Source: Tubulanus polymorphus
Lineage: Eukaryota > Nemertea > Palaeonemertea > Tubulaniformes > Tubulanidae
Assembly (NCBI RefSeq): GCF_964204645.1
Contig: NC_134030.1
Span: forward strand, 16,189,110-16,253,109
Reading direction: 5' to 3'
Length of the DNA: 64,000 nucleotides
Below are positions 51,964 to 64,000 of the stretch, in pieces. The notes beneath the pieces are model-generated. The model searched no databases. It had not been told where the DNA came from and saw only the letters and a list, made by a program, of their open reading frames with translations. Every line of letters begins with the position of its first letter. The first letter of the stretch is position 1. A program made the position numbers and the translations under genes.

Positions 51964-53043
51964 TCAAATAAGACCCCCCTGTCGTACATTCGTACACTCG
52001 TACATCAATACGTATAGGAAATTAATCTTTTTCATTTTCATATTTTTCTTTTCTAACAATATATTCCTTTTCATTGATATTGGTATAATTCCTAATTGAT
52101 TCCCGAGTTGATATTTATTGAATGTTTCTCTTGAAAATATTTTCGGAATATAATTTTCGATTTCATTTTTAGATGGATGTTTATTTAGAAATTCTCTAAA
52201 ATCATCATATTTAAGTTCAAATAAGTTCATTGCATAAGTTACATTTGGTTTAAAGTTATCTACCTTTTTCAATATGGTAACTACATCATTACTCGAGTAA
52301 TAATCTATAAATGTTTTTCTGTACCACCGATAATCTGATATATTCATTTTATTGAATTTTGGATTTATAATTAATGGATTTTCTATTACATTATCTGTAC
52401 CTATATGTTTAATTGAGTATTAATGATTCAATTGTTTATAATATATTACATATTCTTTACATTTTTCACCCCAAGATTGAAATACGTGTATTGCATGGAC
52501 TGAATCATTTCCACCTTTTGTTTTTAATTTATAATGTTTTGACCAATTAGTCTTTGTTATACATTCATTACAGAAGGCACAATAATTTTGATCTTCTTTG
52601 CATTTATCTTTATATATATTAGCATATGTTTTTACTAATTGTAGAATATGTTCATATTTTTTGAAGTGCAATAAATAATCATTATAATTATCAAAATCTT
52701 CTTCACAATACATACATCTGATGTTTTCTTTTGGTTTAACATTTGATTTTTCTATTTTATAGTTAGAGGTAGATGCTGTTATATCTTCTTTTTTTGTTTC
52801 AATATTATCTTCTTTTTTTGTTTCAATATTATCTTCTTTTTTTGTTTCAATATTATCTTCTTTTTTAGGTTCAATATTATCTTCTATTTTAGGTTCAACA
52901 TTACTATCTATTTTACTTATTCTATAATTGAATATATTAAAGTATTCTCCAAAATACTAACTATATTCACCATAAGGTATTACATAATATATATCTGATA
53001 TCATTTCACTTGAACTTTGTATTTCATATATTCCTCCTTCCAT
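51964..53043 (-). pseudogene. Zinc-finger protein specific to Polinton 3
   Basis: Starts MEGGIYEIQSSSEMISDIYY at 53043, hits a stop near 52957, and continues in frame through KKEDNIET octapeptide repeats (52781-52920). Two zinc-finger-like segments follow (MYCEEDFDNYNDYLLHFKKY; YCAFCNECITKTNWSKHYKL), then a stop at 52420 and a C-terminal part from 52347. No copy is seen in Polintons 1 and 2. It takes the place after the capsid gene. Function unknown; nucleic-acid binding is likely. Confidence 0.6.
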
Positions 53044-53075
53044 TTATTATAAAATTTTTTATTAAAATTAAAATT

Positions 53076-54311
53076 CTAATTCATAACACTATTAAATTGA
53101 GAATTTACAATAATTAATTGCGCGTCAGAATACAAATGTGCATTTTGAAATTTTTGATTCCTTTTTTCTTTTTCATGAGTAATCGTATTCCATCTTTAGT
53201 ATTCTGTAATTTTTTACCAGAAACATGTAATAAGTTATCTTCATTGGTTCTAAAATCTAACCATAATGCATAATTATTACCAGTATAGCAATCAATTTGA
53301 TTAATATTAGAATTTTCAGATGATTTTACTTTTTCATTCATAAAATGTTTTCTAATTTTTGGCCACTGATCTATCATTCTCATTCATTCTCATTCATTGA
53401 CAGAATATGTTATTAGCTATACCTTCGATGGTTATTTCTACTTTTGATAATTCAGGATTATAATAATTATCAACCTGTATTGCACCATTTGAATATGTTG
53501 CAATGGTAAAAAATATTAATATACCTTTAATAGATCTTCTTGGGAAGTTAATATTCTCATTAATTATATCTTCATTTGCATTAATAGTTACAGTTTTAAA
53601 TTTATCAATGTAATCATATAATAATGAAAATCCTTGATTGTATTGAGTTTGAATTATGCTTGAAATATTTTCATCAGTTACTATATCATATTCTAAACAT
53701 ATATTCGATAGTTTATAACCCATATCTTCTTTAACTACGCTAGCTAGCACAATGTGCAAATTTTATTTCGAATATAATATCTTCTTGAATTGCATATTTA
53801 TATAAAGGTGCATTGTTATTAATCAATTCAAAATCTGATGGAATTTTATATTTGCTTCCATAAATCTTTTTTATTAAATTATCTACGTCATTGGCTTCTA
53901 CTGCATTATTAGCTTCTGATCTTAATTTATTTTGGTTTTCTGATTGGATGCCTTGAAATATCATATTATTTCTATTTTCTTTTGTTAACCATAAATGTTT
54001 ATAATGCATAAAAAATTATAATCATCTAATGAATAAACTGTTTCTGGCCCAATCTTTATAGTTAATTTTTTAATCAAATATCTTCCAACATTATCAACAA
54101 CATAACTGTTATCATGGCCAGTTACTTTTATATCAGCCGATAAATGAATACTATTTGGAACATAAAAAGTATTTTGTGTTAATCGAGGAATTCTAACATA
54201 TAAAGTTTCATCAGGATTAATATTAGAAGGATTATGAGTAATTATATGATGAGATCTTTCTGCTTTAATAGCATTAGATATTCTAGAAGGATTTATGTAA
54301 CTCCCACTCAT
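53076..54311 (-). pseudogene. Major capsid protein, frameshifted
   Basis: Full-length homology to 4659-5906, in four reading pieces (breaks near 54008, 53750 and 53390; the last is a short ATTCTCATTC duplication). The VDNVGRYLIKKLTIKIG and FPRRSIKGILIFF stretches are kept. Confidence 0.8.
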
Positions 54312-54331
54312 TTATTTAAGAGAAAAACATA

Positions 54332-56180
54332 TCATTTATTTTTTATCATATTCACTATTCCAAAAATAATTACAATTACAACTGTAATCAAAAATCAGAT
54401 GTCATCAGTCAGTGATGTCATCCTTCATCTCGGCACGAATGATGCCACTCAAAACAAGAATGACCCCGATACCGTAAAAATGAACTTGTCTATTAGCCAA
54501 GACAGCTGAGTATTATCCAAAATCTCAGATACATCTATCCAGCATCATTCCGAGAAAAGGCGGCAGCAACAATGTAAAAGACTTCAACAACACAGTATTA
54601 GAAATTAATTCTTACATGGGAAAGTTGTGTTTGAAGAATAACATGTCATTTATCGACAATGACACATTTTTGAAGTCGACCTATGGCAAAGTACTCGATC
54701 GCTATTATTCAGTGACCGATAGAAGTGGCATCCATCTTAGTGAAACCGGGAAGTTAGCTCTGATAAAGAAATTCTGCGAAGCAGTTGAATGAATCGGCGA
54801 AAGCGATGTCTGTGCGACACCAAAGACGGGTAACACCGGAAAGAAACGTAAAGACAGATCCCTTACTGAGACGCCTCCCTCTGCCGAAAAGACCACCAAA
54901 AAGCCAAATGTCCAAGAATAAACATGAGCCTATCTATTATATACTTAATTTTCTATATACTTATATTTCTTACTATATGCGACAAGTACAGAGTGATGAT
55001 CTCTGTCTATCATTATTGGATCTAATCCTTTTTTATATAAAATATCAATGTATCTCGGTAATATAATTGTAACAGACCGTATCAAGGTCATTCAGAATAA
55101 TTCTGATTACTTACTAGATCACGAATTAATCGACTCTAATCCTTTGAATAATGATTGTCCTTATATAGATATGTATGACATAACGTGCTTGTTCAGGAAA
55201 TATTTTTAATTGTTCTTCATTTAAATCAAGTAATCCTTTTTAAACAAATATTGCATTCGTTCCATTGATTTGTTCCAGTTTCAGTACCAGGTGTATCTAA
55301 TATACTATTCATCTCTTCTTCAAATGAATGAACTGTATCTAACATGCTATCAAAATGTTTTACTACTTGTAATTGACTTGAACCATTATCAATTTGTTGA
55401 ATATCTCTTCTCGATGTTTCTGGTGTTGAAGTTCTTAATTCATCTAATCTATCTCCATACTCTTCCATTTCTGGATCAACATATGTAGGATTTAAATTTG
55501 GATTTTTGAATGGTGAATATTTGTTAATATCAATACCAACATTTGGTTCTTCTTCATTTATTCTATCGAGTGCATCCCATATAATTCTGAGAAATTCTGT
55601 ACCACCTTTTGAACGTTCAATTGCAGATCTCGCTAACATTTCAGGATGGTACAGATCGTCTTGTCTTAGATAATTGAATTGATACAGTTTTGTTATTTAA
55701 TTCAACATTATAATACAATGAATCATTTTTAAATTCTAAATTATTCATGAAATGTGGATCATCTTCTCTAATTTGTTCTGAAATATCTTCTGGTTCAATG
55801 TTATCTGTTACATTTTTTGGTAATAATTCTTCAATAACGGTATTTGTTACACTATGTTTTATGTGTAATAATTCTTTTTTCAATTTAGGGTTTTCTGTTC
55901 TTTCTAATCTATTAATTTAATCTTTTCTTTCTGGTCTAGTTTTTATTATTATCTCATCGTGGGTTCTTAAATAATCTGTTAATTTTTCACTTGTTTCAGT
56001 ATCATCTTTAGATTCATCATAATCATATAATATAGGCCCACTAGAATCATCTTCACCTAAATTAGTATTATATGCTGCTCCATCATCATTATCAATAGTA
56101 GTTTCATTAAAAGCAGGTTGTGGTTCATCACTTATACCAGGGGCGTCACCAAAAGTATCAATTGGAATATCTTCTTCCAT
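54332..56180 (-). pseudogene. Coiled-coil/membrane protein, interrupted by an insertion
   Basis: N-terminus at 56180 (IDTFGDAPGISDEPQPAFNE matches the acidic start of Polinton 1). Stops are near 55917 and 55640, then the part LLDLNEEQLKIFPEQARYVI appears near 55190. The last C-terminal membrane piece is at 54332-54394, after the inserted element. Confidence 0.65.
54395..55170 (+). mobile_element. Retroelement fragment with SGNH-hydrolase-like sequence
   Basis: The plus strand reads SDVILHLGTNDATQNKND, a frameshift near 54490, then SQIHLSSIIPRKGGSNNV and DRSGIHLSETGKLALIKK to a stop at 54792. The LGTND and GIHLSxxG signatures are those of an SGNH/GDSL hydrolase domain, found in ORF1 of some LINEs. 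Base composition is less AT-rich than the Polinton. The 3' boundary is approximate. Confidence 0.55.
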
Positions 56181-56195
56181 TTATATAATGAAAAA

Positions 56196-57520
56196 TTAAA
56201 ATTTAAAATATAATATTCCTCCTATTACAATTCCTTTACAAGTTATAGCTAATTTAGCATTTTCATGTGATTTATTATCATTATTACTCTTAATTATTTC
56301 ATGTTGAATAATATCAGTTTTTATATTTTCTGATGTATTGTAATCTTTTATTTGAGAATCATTATTTAATTTTATATTCTTAGTTTTAGTTTCAGTTGAG
56401 TGAATATGTTTTTTAATTTTTTCACCTTCCATTAGTTTTGGAGCAATATTAATATTAATTTTTTTTATATCATTTAATCCAAATGAATTATTTATTGTTG
56501 CAGTGTTAATTAGATTATTATAACCAATTATATTTCCCATTTTTAGTATTAAATCATCAGAAATAATTAATAAATTGGGTCCTATACAATAATTTAATCT
56601 TACATGAGATTTATCTAAATAATTCTGGTAACTATATTTTCTGGAATTAATCTATTTTTATCATTATGAATAGAATCTTCAAATAAAACTTTAAATTGTT
56701 TCTGCGCATCAAATGTAGTATTATCATTTCCAACTATTGGGGATCTTGTTTCAACTTGCGCACCTAAAATACATATCAAATAAGTTCTAATAGATTGATT
56801 TATTCTCTGTATTCCAGCTTTAGTAAAACCTTCACTATTTTCCAAAATAAAATTAATCCATCCATTATTATTTTGTTGTTGTATATTATTATAATATTTT
56901 GTTAATTCATTCCAATTTAGTGTTCTTATATCTGTATTTGTTATTATTTTTCCTAATTCTTTAGTATATAATATTCCTAATCCACCCATTGTACCAATTT
57001 TTGCTCAAAAATCATTATTTGAATTAATATTAAATTCATTACATATTTTATAAAACTTTGATAAATTAATATTATTAATTAGTTCATTAAAATATCTAGA
57101 TCCTGGTAAAGGACATTCTAATTCATTTAATATTATTTTTATTTGAAAATATGTATGAAATCTAAAAAGTGATAATATCAATGGTTAACTTGGTTTATTC
57201 AAATGATCATTCCAACTTATACCACACCCTATTGTTGCACAATAAACAGCAAAATTTAATTGGTTCTGCCAATACTTCATATTAGATTTTAATAACCATT
57301 GTTTTGCCTCATTTAAATCTTTAAAATTAATTAAATATACATGAAATATATTTTCCACCTTAACATTAAAATTATTTGTTTCAGTATCATAAATATCTAA
57401 ATTAATGAATGAATCTAAAACTTCATTTCTATATGAAATATCTTTATTAAAATCTATTGCTGGAATATTATATTTTATTGATTTATTATATTGAAAATCT
57501 TTTGGAAAACTATCTGCCAT
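56196..57520 (-). pseudogene. Conserved virion-type protein, broken
   Basis: The N-terminal part 57185-57520 is continuous through the stretch that is frameshifted in Polinton 1 (YNKSIKYNIPAIDFNKDISY to MKYWQNQLNFAVYCAT). Later breaks lie near 57185, 56990 and 56630. The C-terminal hydrophobic tail is kept. Between 56880 and 56990 the sequence differs from Polinton 1 entirely. Confidence 0.72.
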
Positions 57521-57536
57521 TTATATAATAAGAAAA

Positions 57537-57985
57537 TTAATAATTAATTAATTCTTTTAATAATTTATACTGCTCTTGAATTGTTGTATTACCATTTAAA
57601 CTTATTATATAATCTAGTGTATTTTTTAATTTATTAATTTCTTTTAGATTTATATATAGATATTAGATTTTATTTTTTCTTTATTACTTTTTATATTCAA
57701 TTTTGAACTTATTCCGGTTAAAACACTTGATGATAATCCTAGCGCATCAATTGTGATAGCTAAAGGTGTTAATGATGAGAATATTGCTAAAAATGTTATT
57801 ACAGAACTAATTGTAACTGAACCACTAATAATAAAATAATATATAATTTTGCTTTTTAAATATTTTTTCTTTTTAAATTTTAAATCATTTTCAAATTCTA
57901 ATATTTGTTTTTCCAAATATAATTTTAATTTAGTTTTATTTATATCATGAGGAATAATATTAACACCATCAATTTTATCATCCAT
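57537..57985 (-). pseudogene. Two-pass membrane protein, frameshifted
   Basis: Homologue of 8729-9163; both hydrophobic segments are kept, with a frameshift near 57660 in the helical tail. Confidence 0.7.
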
Positions 57986-58004
57986 TTATTTAGAAAAGAA
58001 ATTA

Positions 58005-58433
58005 CTAATTTGTAAATTTATAAGCAACAAATAATACAATAACAGTTCCGCCTAAAATCCGTATTATTTCATATTTCTTCTGTTCATTACTTGGGGTATA
58101 ATAATCTGATAATTTAGGTTTATATAGATGTAATTTTTCTTTATTTGTTACTGGATTATATAAACTCATTGCATCATCAACTGACTTAAAATCTCTATTT
58201 GAAATTTTCTGATCATATAATTCTTTATTAATACATGTATAATCCATCTAATTTTGTCTTTTTTCTCTATATTCTTCTGCTGCTTTATTATATTTCTCTA
58301 ATGCTAAGTTATGTCTTCTTGGTTCTGCTAATGAACTATTTTTATCAATATGCTTAAATAAATCACCACCACCTGTAAATGCTCAAGCGTTAATAATTGC
58401 CGATCCTATAATAGTTATAATTGCAGAAGCCAT
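58005..58433 (-). pseudogene. Conserved 140-residue Polinton protein, with stops
   Basis: Homologue of 9183-9605 with in-frame stops near 58384 and 58240 and a two-codon insertion; the LSDYYTPS motif and C-terminal membrane segment are kept. Confidence 0.73.
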
Positions 58434-58457
58434 TTATTTGATAAAAAAATTATGTAT

Positions 58458-58678
58458 TTATATAGGAGGAATATATTTTTGTTTTTCCAAATAATCAATA
58501 GTTAAATTAGATAAAGTAACGGCTAACGTTAATTTTAAAATATCATTGATGTAAAATCTATCAACATTAATACTTCCCACTTTAAATACTTTTTTAATAC
58601 CATTGTATATCCAACAGTTCCAACTGATAGTAATGCTCCATTATATAAACCAGTTAATATCCACTTATTATCACTCAT
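58458..58678 (-). pseudogene. 73-residue small membrane protein, frameshifted
   Basis: Starts MSDNKWILTGLYNGALLSVG; one base lost near 58594; ends KYIPPI. Confidence 0.68.
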
Positions 58679-58681
58679 TTG

Positions 58682-59036
58682 TTAATCAAAAAAATCACCT
58701 TCTTCAAAATATTTAGTTCATTTAGTTATAATTATTTCAAAATTTATTTCATTACTACTTTTATGATTATCCTATAATTCAGTTATTATTTTTCTAATAT
58801 CATCAATAATAAAATCTTCATCTAATTCATAAAATCTTAAAGACTCTCTAATTAAATCAGTAATATTTTCTACATCATAAGTTTATTTATTTATTGTTGT
58901 TTCATATTCAAATGTTGTTTCATTTGAAAATGTAATATTTTTGATATGAGTTATTACATCATTAATGTTAAATTTCATTTCTTTCTCGCGTTTAAAATCA
59001 AATCCAAAACAAAAAACTCGGTCCTGTTATATTCAT
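58682..59036 (-). pseudogene. 119-residue gene homologue, with stops
   Basis: Recognisable over its length against 9853-10212, with a damaged N-terminus (frameshift near 59015) and stops near 58885 and 58774. Confidence 0.6.
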
Positions 59037-59053
59037 TTATATAGTGAAAAAAG

Positions 59054-59809
59054 TTATTCTTTACATCTTATAACTAATTCATATATCACAGGAAAGTTAT
59101 TCTAATCAATTTAGTATCCATTATGATTTCTTATTTCTAACTTAAAATTATTAAATTTTGGAATACAAGGTTTTAAATCACACTCAGCTAAATTATAATC
59201 TATTTGTGTTCCTAATTGTTTAACATTATTAAATGGTAAAATATTTAATATACTAGAATTACGAATTGTATCTTTAATTGCTTCGAAAGTTTTTACAGGG
59301 TCAAATAAATTGCAATAAATGTAAAAGTGTGTAAAAGGCATTACGATTGGTGAAGCTTCGGCATTACGTATCCTTACATCTAGGTTAATTCCTAACAGTT
59401 TAGCTATAGGTTTTTTAACTACAAATTGATGTTCATCATTAGCTAACTTTATTCTTACTTTATTATTGATATCACTTTTTATAAATTTAATTCCAAATCC
59501 AACAGACCCACCCATTTTTAAACGAGCTCTTTTATTAATTTCTTGCGCTAATCTTTCTAAATTATATAATCCAGGTTTTAAAAATAGATGATACCATTTA
59601 TGCAAATTTCTAGCATGAACTAAAAAAGCTAAATGATCAAGACTTTTATTCGATATATTGTAAAAAGAGTTACATAAACTTATATCTACTAATTTTAAAT
59701 CTACACAATTTTTATATTCCCTATCTACTTGTACTAGTAAATTATGAGATTTATAATTTGTAAGCCTTCTTGAATCAACATATATTCTATATTCTTTTAA
59801 TTCTACCAT
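59054..59809 (-). pseudogene. Penton protein, stops near the C-terminus
   Basis: 232 codons open from 59809 to a stop near 59110, with a second stop close behind; homology continues to VIRCKE at 59054. The central domain resembles Polinton 2. Confidence 0.78.
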
Positions 59810-59823
59810 TTATTTAACATATT

Positions 59824-60177
59824 TTATTCAAAATCTATATCATGGTGCCCTTTTTCATTCTTACCTTAATATATGGAATAGAAATCACCAGAACATAATT
59901 CTTCTAAATCTTCACTTGATAATCTATGAAATCTATCTGGTAAATATGTTCTGAATTCATATTTATTTCCTTTTAATCCTTCATATTCTAAGAGGATAAC
60001 TAATTTATCTCCATATTTGTTAGAAACCGTATCAATATTTGTAATTAGATATTTCGTATGAATTGTTAGTTCATCTAATTTTTTAGATTTATAATCTACT
60101 GATTTAGCATTTGTGATATCTTTTATTCTATCTAGAAATGATTTGTTGTTCTCACTGTGTGCTTGTTTACTCACCAT
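59824..60177 (-). pseudogene. Small OB-fold-like protein, Polinton 3
   Basis: Homologue of 1181-1507: SKKLDELT, NKYGDKLVILLEYEG, FRTYLPDRFHRLSSEDLEEL, then a stop at 59866 and a continuing KNEKGHHDIDFE. In this element it lies between penton and polB. Confidence 0.65.
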
Positions 60178-60216
60178 TTATTATACATATTTTTATTAAA
60201 ATTGAATTAAAGCCGA

Positions 60217-63200
60217 TTAACATGTTAGAATCCTTTTCATAATTTCATTCTCTTTTATTCCTTCTCTTTTGAACTTTAAGTATTCATCTAAATTGCAACC
60301 ATAAGCTACTGTATGAATTCCATCATCTAAAATATATTTTTTATCATCGAAAGGATTCAAACTTATCTTCTCTATCTCTTCAATAAACATTTCATGATCT
60401 TCGGATCTTAAACATTTCATCTTATGTTTTCTAACGTCTTCATTGAATATACAATTCATGTAATCTTTGAAATGAATATTCTTTTCTACTACACTTTTGG
60501 TAATTCCTTTCAATTTCTTTGATTCGTGAATTTTAGTTTTATAACTATACGTTTTAGATCGAATACCTATAAATTCAATCATTTCTTCACCTCCTAATTC
60601 ATCTTTGAATTTACCGGGCACCTTTTTATTATCATTGCTAAACAATTCATGAGTTTTAGGATAATTGCTGAAATCAAAATGATGTTTTAATGTTTTTAAA
60701 TCATCTGTTATGTTATTAGTTTTAATCTTTAATATGTAACTGTCAGTATCAAAATATAAGATTTCTATATGCTTTTCTCCAAAATGAGGTTGTACGTTAT
60801 AGTAAAATTCATACATCAGTATTTCTAAAACTGAAGCACCAACATAAATTGGTTTATTAAATTTCATAGAAGTTCTTATCAATTTAACTGCAGCTAAATT
60901 TTCATCAAATATTCTGTTACCAATAAATTTAGGGTATGTTTGTAAATGTGTAATTCTTTTACCATTGCTAACTAACTCAATATCATTTCTATTCCTAATA
61001 TTTTCACAAGTCTTACCATAGAATGCATTATTCATTAGTTTGAAAAAATCTTTCTCGAAATCAGTTTTAACTTTATTTCTCTGTTTGGTGTTAAAATCTA
61101 TATATTTTTCTAACCATTTAGATTGACTGAATGAAATATATCTATGTACTTTTTTTAGAATCATTCCTTGATTCAAATAAAACTTCAACATCCGATAATG
61201 CACTACATAATTATATTCATCTTCCCGAGTTACCATTAACTTTTCTGTATGAATATGATTTTCGGGTTTAATTCTTTTTTGATAATTTGATGATTCTTCA
61301 TGTGTTACAGTTTTATGTTCGGGACAGTATGCTAGATTTCTAGATTTAAATTTAATGTTTTTAGGATATTCCAAGTCTACAACGAAAAAGTAGCCAGTAT
61401 CTGAATCATCTGCAATATCTGGAATTCTTTTCTTCCAATCAAATTTATCATTATTTTCATGTTGTAAAACTTCAGTTATTTGAAATAATCCATAAGGCTG
61501 AGGTTCCATCATTGCCCAACCATATAGATTATTTGCATCTATATATAATAACTTATATCTAGGGTTATCATTTACATTGAAATATCTATCACCTAATACA
61601 CCTGAAACTCTTCCTCTTATAGATTTTTCAAATAATAATGATTATAATAATCTATATTTGTTAACAAATCCATTTTTATATCTGTAAATTGTAATCCACA
61701 ATCCCAAGTTAATCCTGGACTCGAATAACAATGACATGGATCAATATTGAAATATTTTAGATTAACATCTCTAAATCTTTCAAATATATCAGTTAATAAT
61801 AATACATCTGATTTTGAATATAAATCTACCAATTGTCCATGATTTTTCATTCCAAAATGATTCCAAATATTCAATGTTCTATTATATACTTCATCTTTAA
61901 CATATTCATTTTTTAATTCATCATAGAATTGTTCTTTTAATAATTCAGTTATATTGAAATCATTATGATTTTTATAAAATGAATATGGAATTGCTCCTTT
62001 ATATCTCATTAATTGAAAATCATCATTATGTGGATAGTGTTGCTTTAATATTTTTAATTCATCATCAACTAATGATTTTGATAAATTATCTAATGAACTA
62101 CTTAAAAATCTATATGAATCTATAAATCTCAGACATCCAAATTGGTAAGATATATAATTCTCAGATGTAACATCTTTAATTTATATGTAGGTATTTTATC
62201 TTTTGATCTATTTGAATTCAATTTTTCTATTTCATTATTGATTTCTTCTATTTTATGACATAACTGTTTGATAAATAAATGTGCATAATACCCTGATAAA
62301 TTATGAAATATTACTGGAACAAAATTAATTTTCGTAGCTTTTAAATTACAATTCTAATGTCCCGCACCTCTAAACTTTCCATTCAAATGATCAAGATCTC
62401 TAACTTTTTTATCTTTACAATTAAATATCTTTTCATAATAATAACATTTGTCTGAAAACTCAAATTCTTCTTTATCTTCTTCTGTCATTATAATTTCTTT
62501 ATTTTTATTCAACAGTTTATTGAATTGTATTTCATATTCAATTAATAAGTCACAAAAATGATTGATAACATTTTCATTTCTATAATGATCTATATTCACT
62601 TTCGATTAGTTCTGGATAATCAGATTTAATATATAACCCGAAAGCTGCAGCACTTTGATGAATCTTTTTAATAGTATTTGTTATAAGTGGATCTGAATAA
62701 TCAATTACATCATTTTCATTACAATTTAATTTCTTTCTTTTATGATATATTTCCTTTCTATCTTGATCAGTTAATTCCTTATTTAGTGATTCAAAATCTC
62801 CATATATTACAAATGGTACTTTATTTTTTTAATCATATTTTTTGAATTCTAATATCTTATCTTTTTCAATTGGTAAAATCATTTTACAATAATCATGATT
62901 ATCACATAATTGTTTATGATTTAATAATGTACTTCCATTGCTGAATCTATGTACTAAACATTTTCTACATAGATATATTTTATTGTGATTATTTTCTTTT
63001 CTAAAACAGAAATCGATTTGTTTTATCCACATATAATGATTTTCATAATATAATATATTTATAACACCATTTGAATCATAATCCTTTGATAAATACAGTG
63101 GCTCTAATGTAAAATGTTCAATTTTATTGCCTTTTGTACTTGGTAATTTGATTAAATCGAATACATTTATTTTTAGATTATTATCTTTTTCTATTTTTGG

Positions 63201-64000
63201 GATATTTTTAATTCTTACAGGATAATTATCTATCTTATGATTATTTTCAAATTGTTTATAATTTGTTAATCTAAAACTATGTGTAATATCTTCTGTTGGA
63301 TGTAAGCAACTTATAACTGTCCATAGAAAACATTTATCATCTTCATTTTGTACATTTATAACAGCATTAGTTTTAAATGGTAATTTGATATAACTCGACG
63401 CTTCAATATCTGTTTCTTTATAATATGATAAATTATTTTCATCAATTGGTTTCGATTTAGTTAATTTATTATATTTTGTATTGTATACATGCAAAGTCAA
63501 AAATATTATTTCATCAAATATTAAACCTGATCCTTCAAAATATTTCTCTTCTATTTTACTTTTTTATTTCATCAATATGTTGTTTTGAAATAATATGTTG
63601 TGAATGAGAATTTATATTATATATTGGTTTATCTTCAGATTTTATAAATTTAACTTTAACTGATATGCTAATTTTAGGGTATTCAACATCAGTAATTATT
63701 CTTATAATACTTTTCATATTTTCTAAATGTTTTTTTTATTTTCTTCTGATGTTTTGCCTTTATGAAATTTAAATTCAATAGCAGCTGGTCCAATATCACT
63801 TTTGAATGCTTTTGTATTATTTTGGTTATTTCTATTTCTTTTTTATTATCTAATGAATTAATATAATTTCTAACATCTTCCATGTATGGTCTTTTATTGT
63901 TTAATTTATTCTTTATTCTTTTAATTGTCTTCTGTTTCTTATCATTATCTTTATCAAAATAATCTTCACCTAAAATATCATTATTGATATTCCTAATATG
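60217..64000 (-). pseudogene. polB: Family B DNA polymerase, N-terminus outside window, several frameshifts
   Basis: The C-terminal half is open to beyond motif A (IDANNLYGWAMM near 61530), with motif B LMNNAFYGKT and an uninterrupted YFDTDS. Its C-terminus is longer than in Polintons 1 and 2 (ends CNLDEYLKFKREG...MKRIL). Exo III (YSKSDVLLLTD), Exo II (FHNLSGYY, with Tyr in place of the usual Asp), the RDLDH block and Exo I follow upstream, with frameshifts or stops near 61640, 62170, 62355, 62590, 62830 and 63560. The zinc-finger end is cut by the window. Confidence 0.88.

Larger units (their letters stand above)
48203..64000. mobile_element. Polinton 3, old copy with different layout (right end outside window)
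   Basis: Plus-strand genes 48268-51651 (HNH, 201-residue membrane protein, small membrane protein, integrase, ATPase) meet minus-strand genes 51964-64000 (zinc-finger protein, capsid, coiled-coil, virion-type protein, small genes, penton, OB-fold-like, polB). polB lacks about 95 residues at its N-terminus at the window edge, so the element should end within a few hundred bases beyond, giving roughly 16 kb. Nearly every gene has stops or frameshifts. I infer one element from the size and single gene set; two abutting elements is the alternative. Confidence 0.75.

Noticed and set aside
1-64000. A free giant-virus genome segment
   Set aside because: VLTF3-like factor, intein and capsid genes first suggested it, but target duplications, spliced host exons and nested retroelements show chromosomal DNA of an animal.
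1-64000. tRNA or rRNA genes
   Set aside because: I saw no cloverleaf-type or ribosomal sequence; a tRNA scan was not possible here.

Overview
The window is eukaryotic, AT-rich animal DNA. The clearest host evidence is two exons of an angiotensin-converting-enzyme-like peptidase (peptidase M2) on the minus strand at 47848-47970 and 40096-40342. They join in phase across a 7.5 kb intron. Further host signs are a spliced Myb/SANT-like gene (20320-21114), a 31-bp minisatellite (18583-19232) and several short repeat families. The dispersed repeats look like those of marine invertebrates, perhaps a mollusc, but that is only an impression.

Most of the window is Polinton/Maverick DNA, that is, endogenous virus-like transposons with a protein-primed-type family B DNA polymerase, retroviral-type integrase, packaging ATPase and jelly-roll capsid proteins. 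Polinton 1 (1067-17560) and Polinton 2 (22179-37436) are close relatives. Each is bounded by inverted repeats starting AGTAATT and by an exact 6-bp target duplication (TATTTA; CATGTA). They share one layout. A small OB-fold-like gene and a VLTF3-like transcription factor are on the plus strand. The minus strand carries polB, penton, five small or medium genes, a coiled-coil membrane protein, major capsid protein, integrase, ATPase and two membrane proteins. Polinton 3 (48203 to beyond 64000) is an older, heavily mutated relative with a different layout: integrase and ATPase on the plus strand, converging with a minus-strand capsid/polB block, and no VLTF3-like gene. Smaller relics lie at 21495-21667, 43030-43640 and 46078-46345.

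The most striking feature joins two observations. In Polintons 1 and 2 almost every gene starts right after a TAAT, T-run, 5-8 nt spacer, TAAATG block, the layout of poxvirus late promoters. The same elements encode a protein that looks like the poxvirus/NCLDV late transcription factor VLTF3. This suggests a self-contained late transcription programme in an animal Polinton.

Polinton 1 also carries a complete 350-residue intein with a LAGLIDADG endonuclease, inserted inside the catalytic YxDTD motif of polB. The site is empty in Polintons 2 and 3. A second kind of homing-type gene, an HNH endonuclease, is intact within Polinton 2 between duplicated spacer DNA and damaged in Polinton 3. A third copy was the target into which Polinton 1 inserted, and that copy was also hit by a solo LTR (169-1031).

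No element is fully intact. Polinton 1 has breaks in polB (at motif A), integrase, VLTF3 and one virion-type gene. Polinton 2 has lost parts of the capsid, integrase and two other genes and has stops in VLTF3 and polB. Polinton 3 is broken nearly everywhere.
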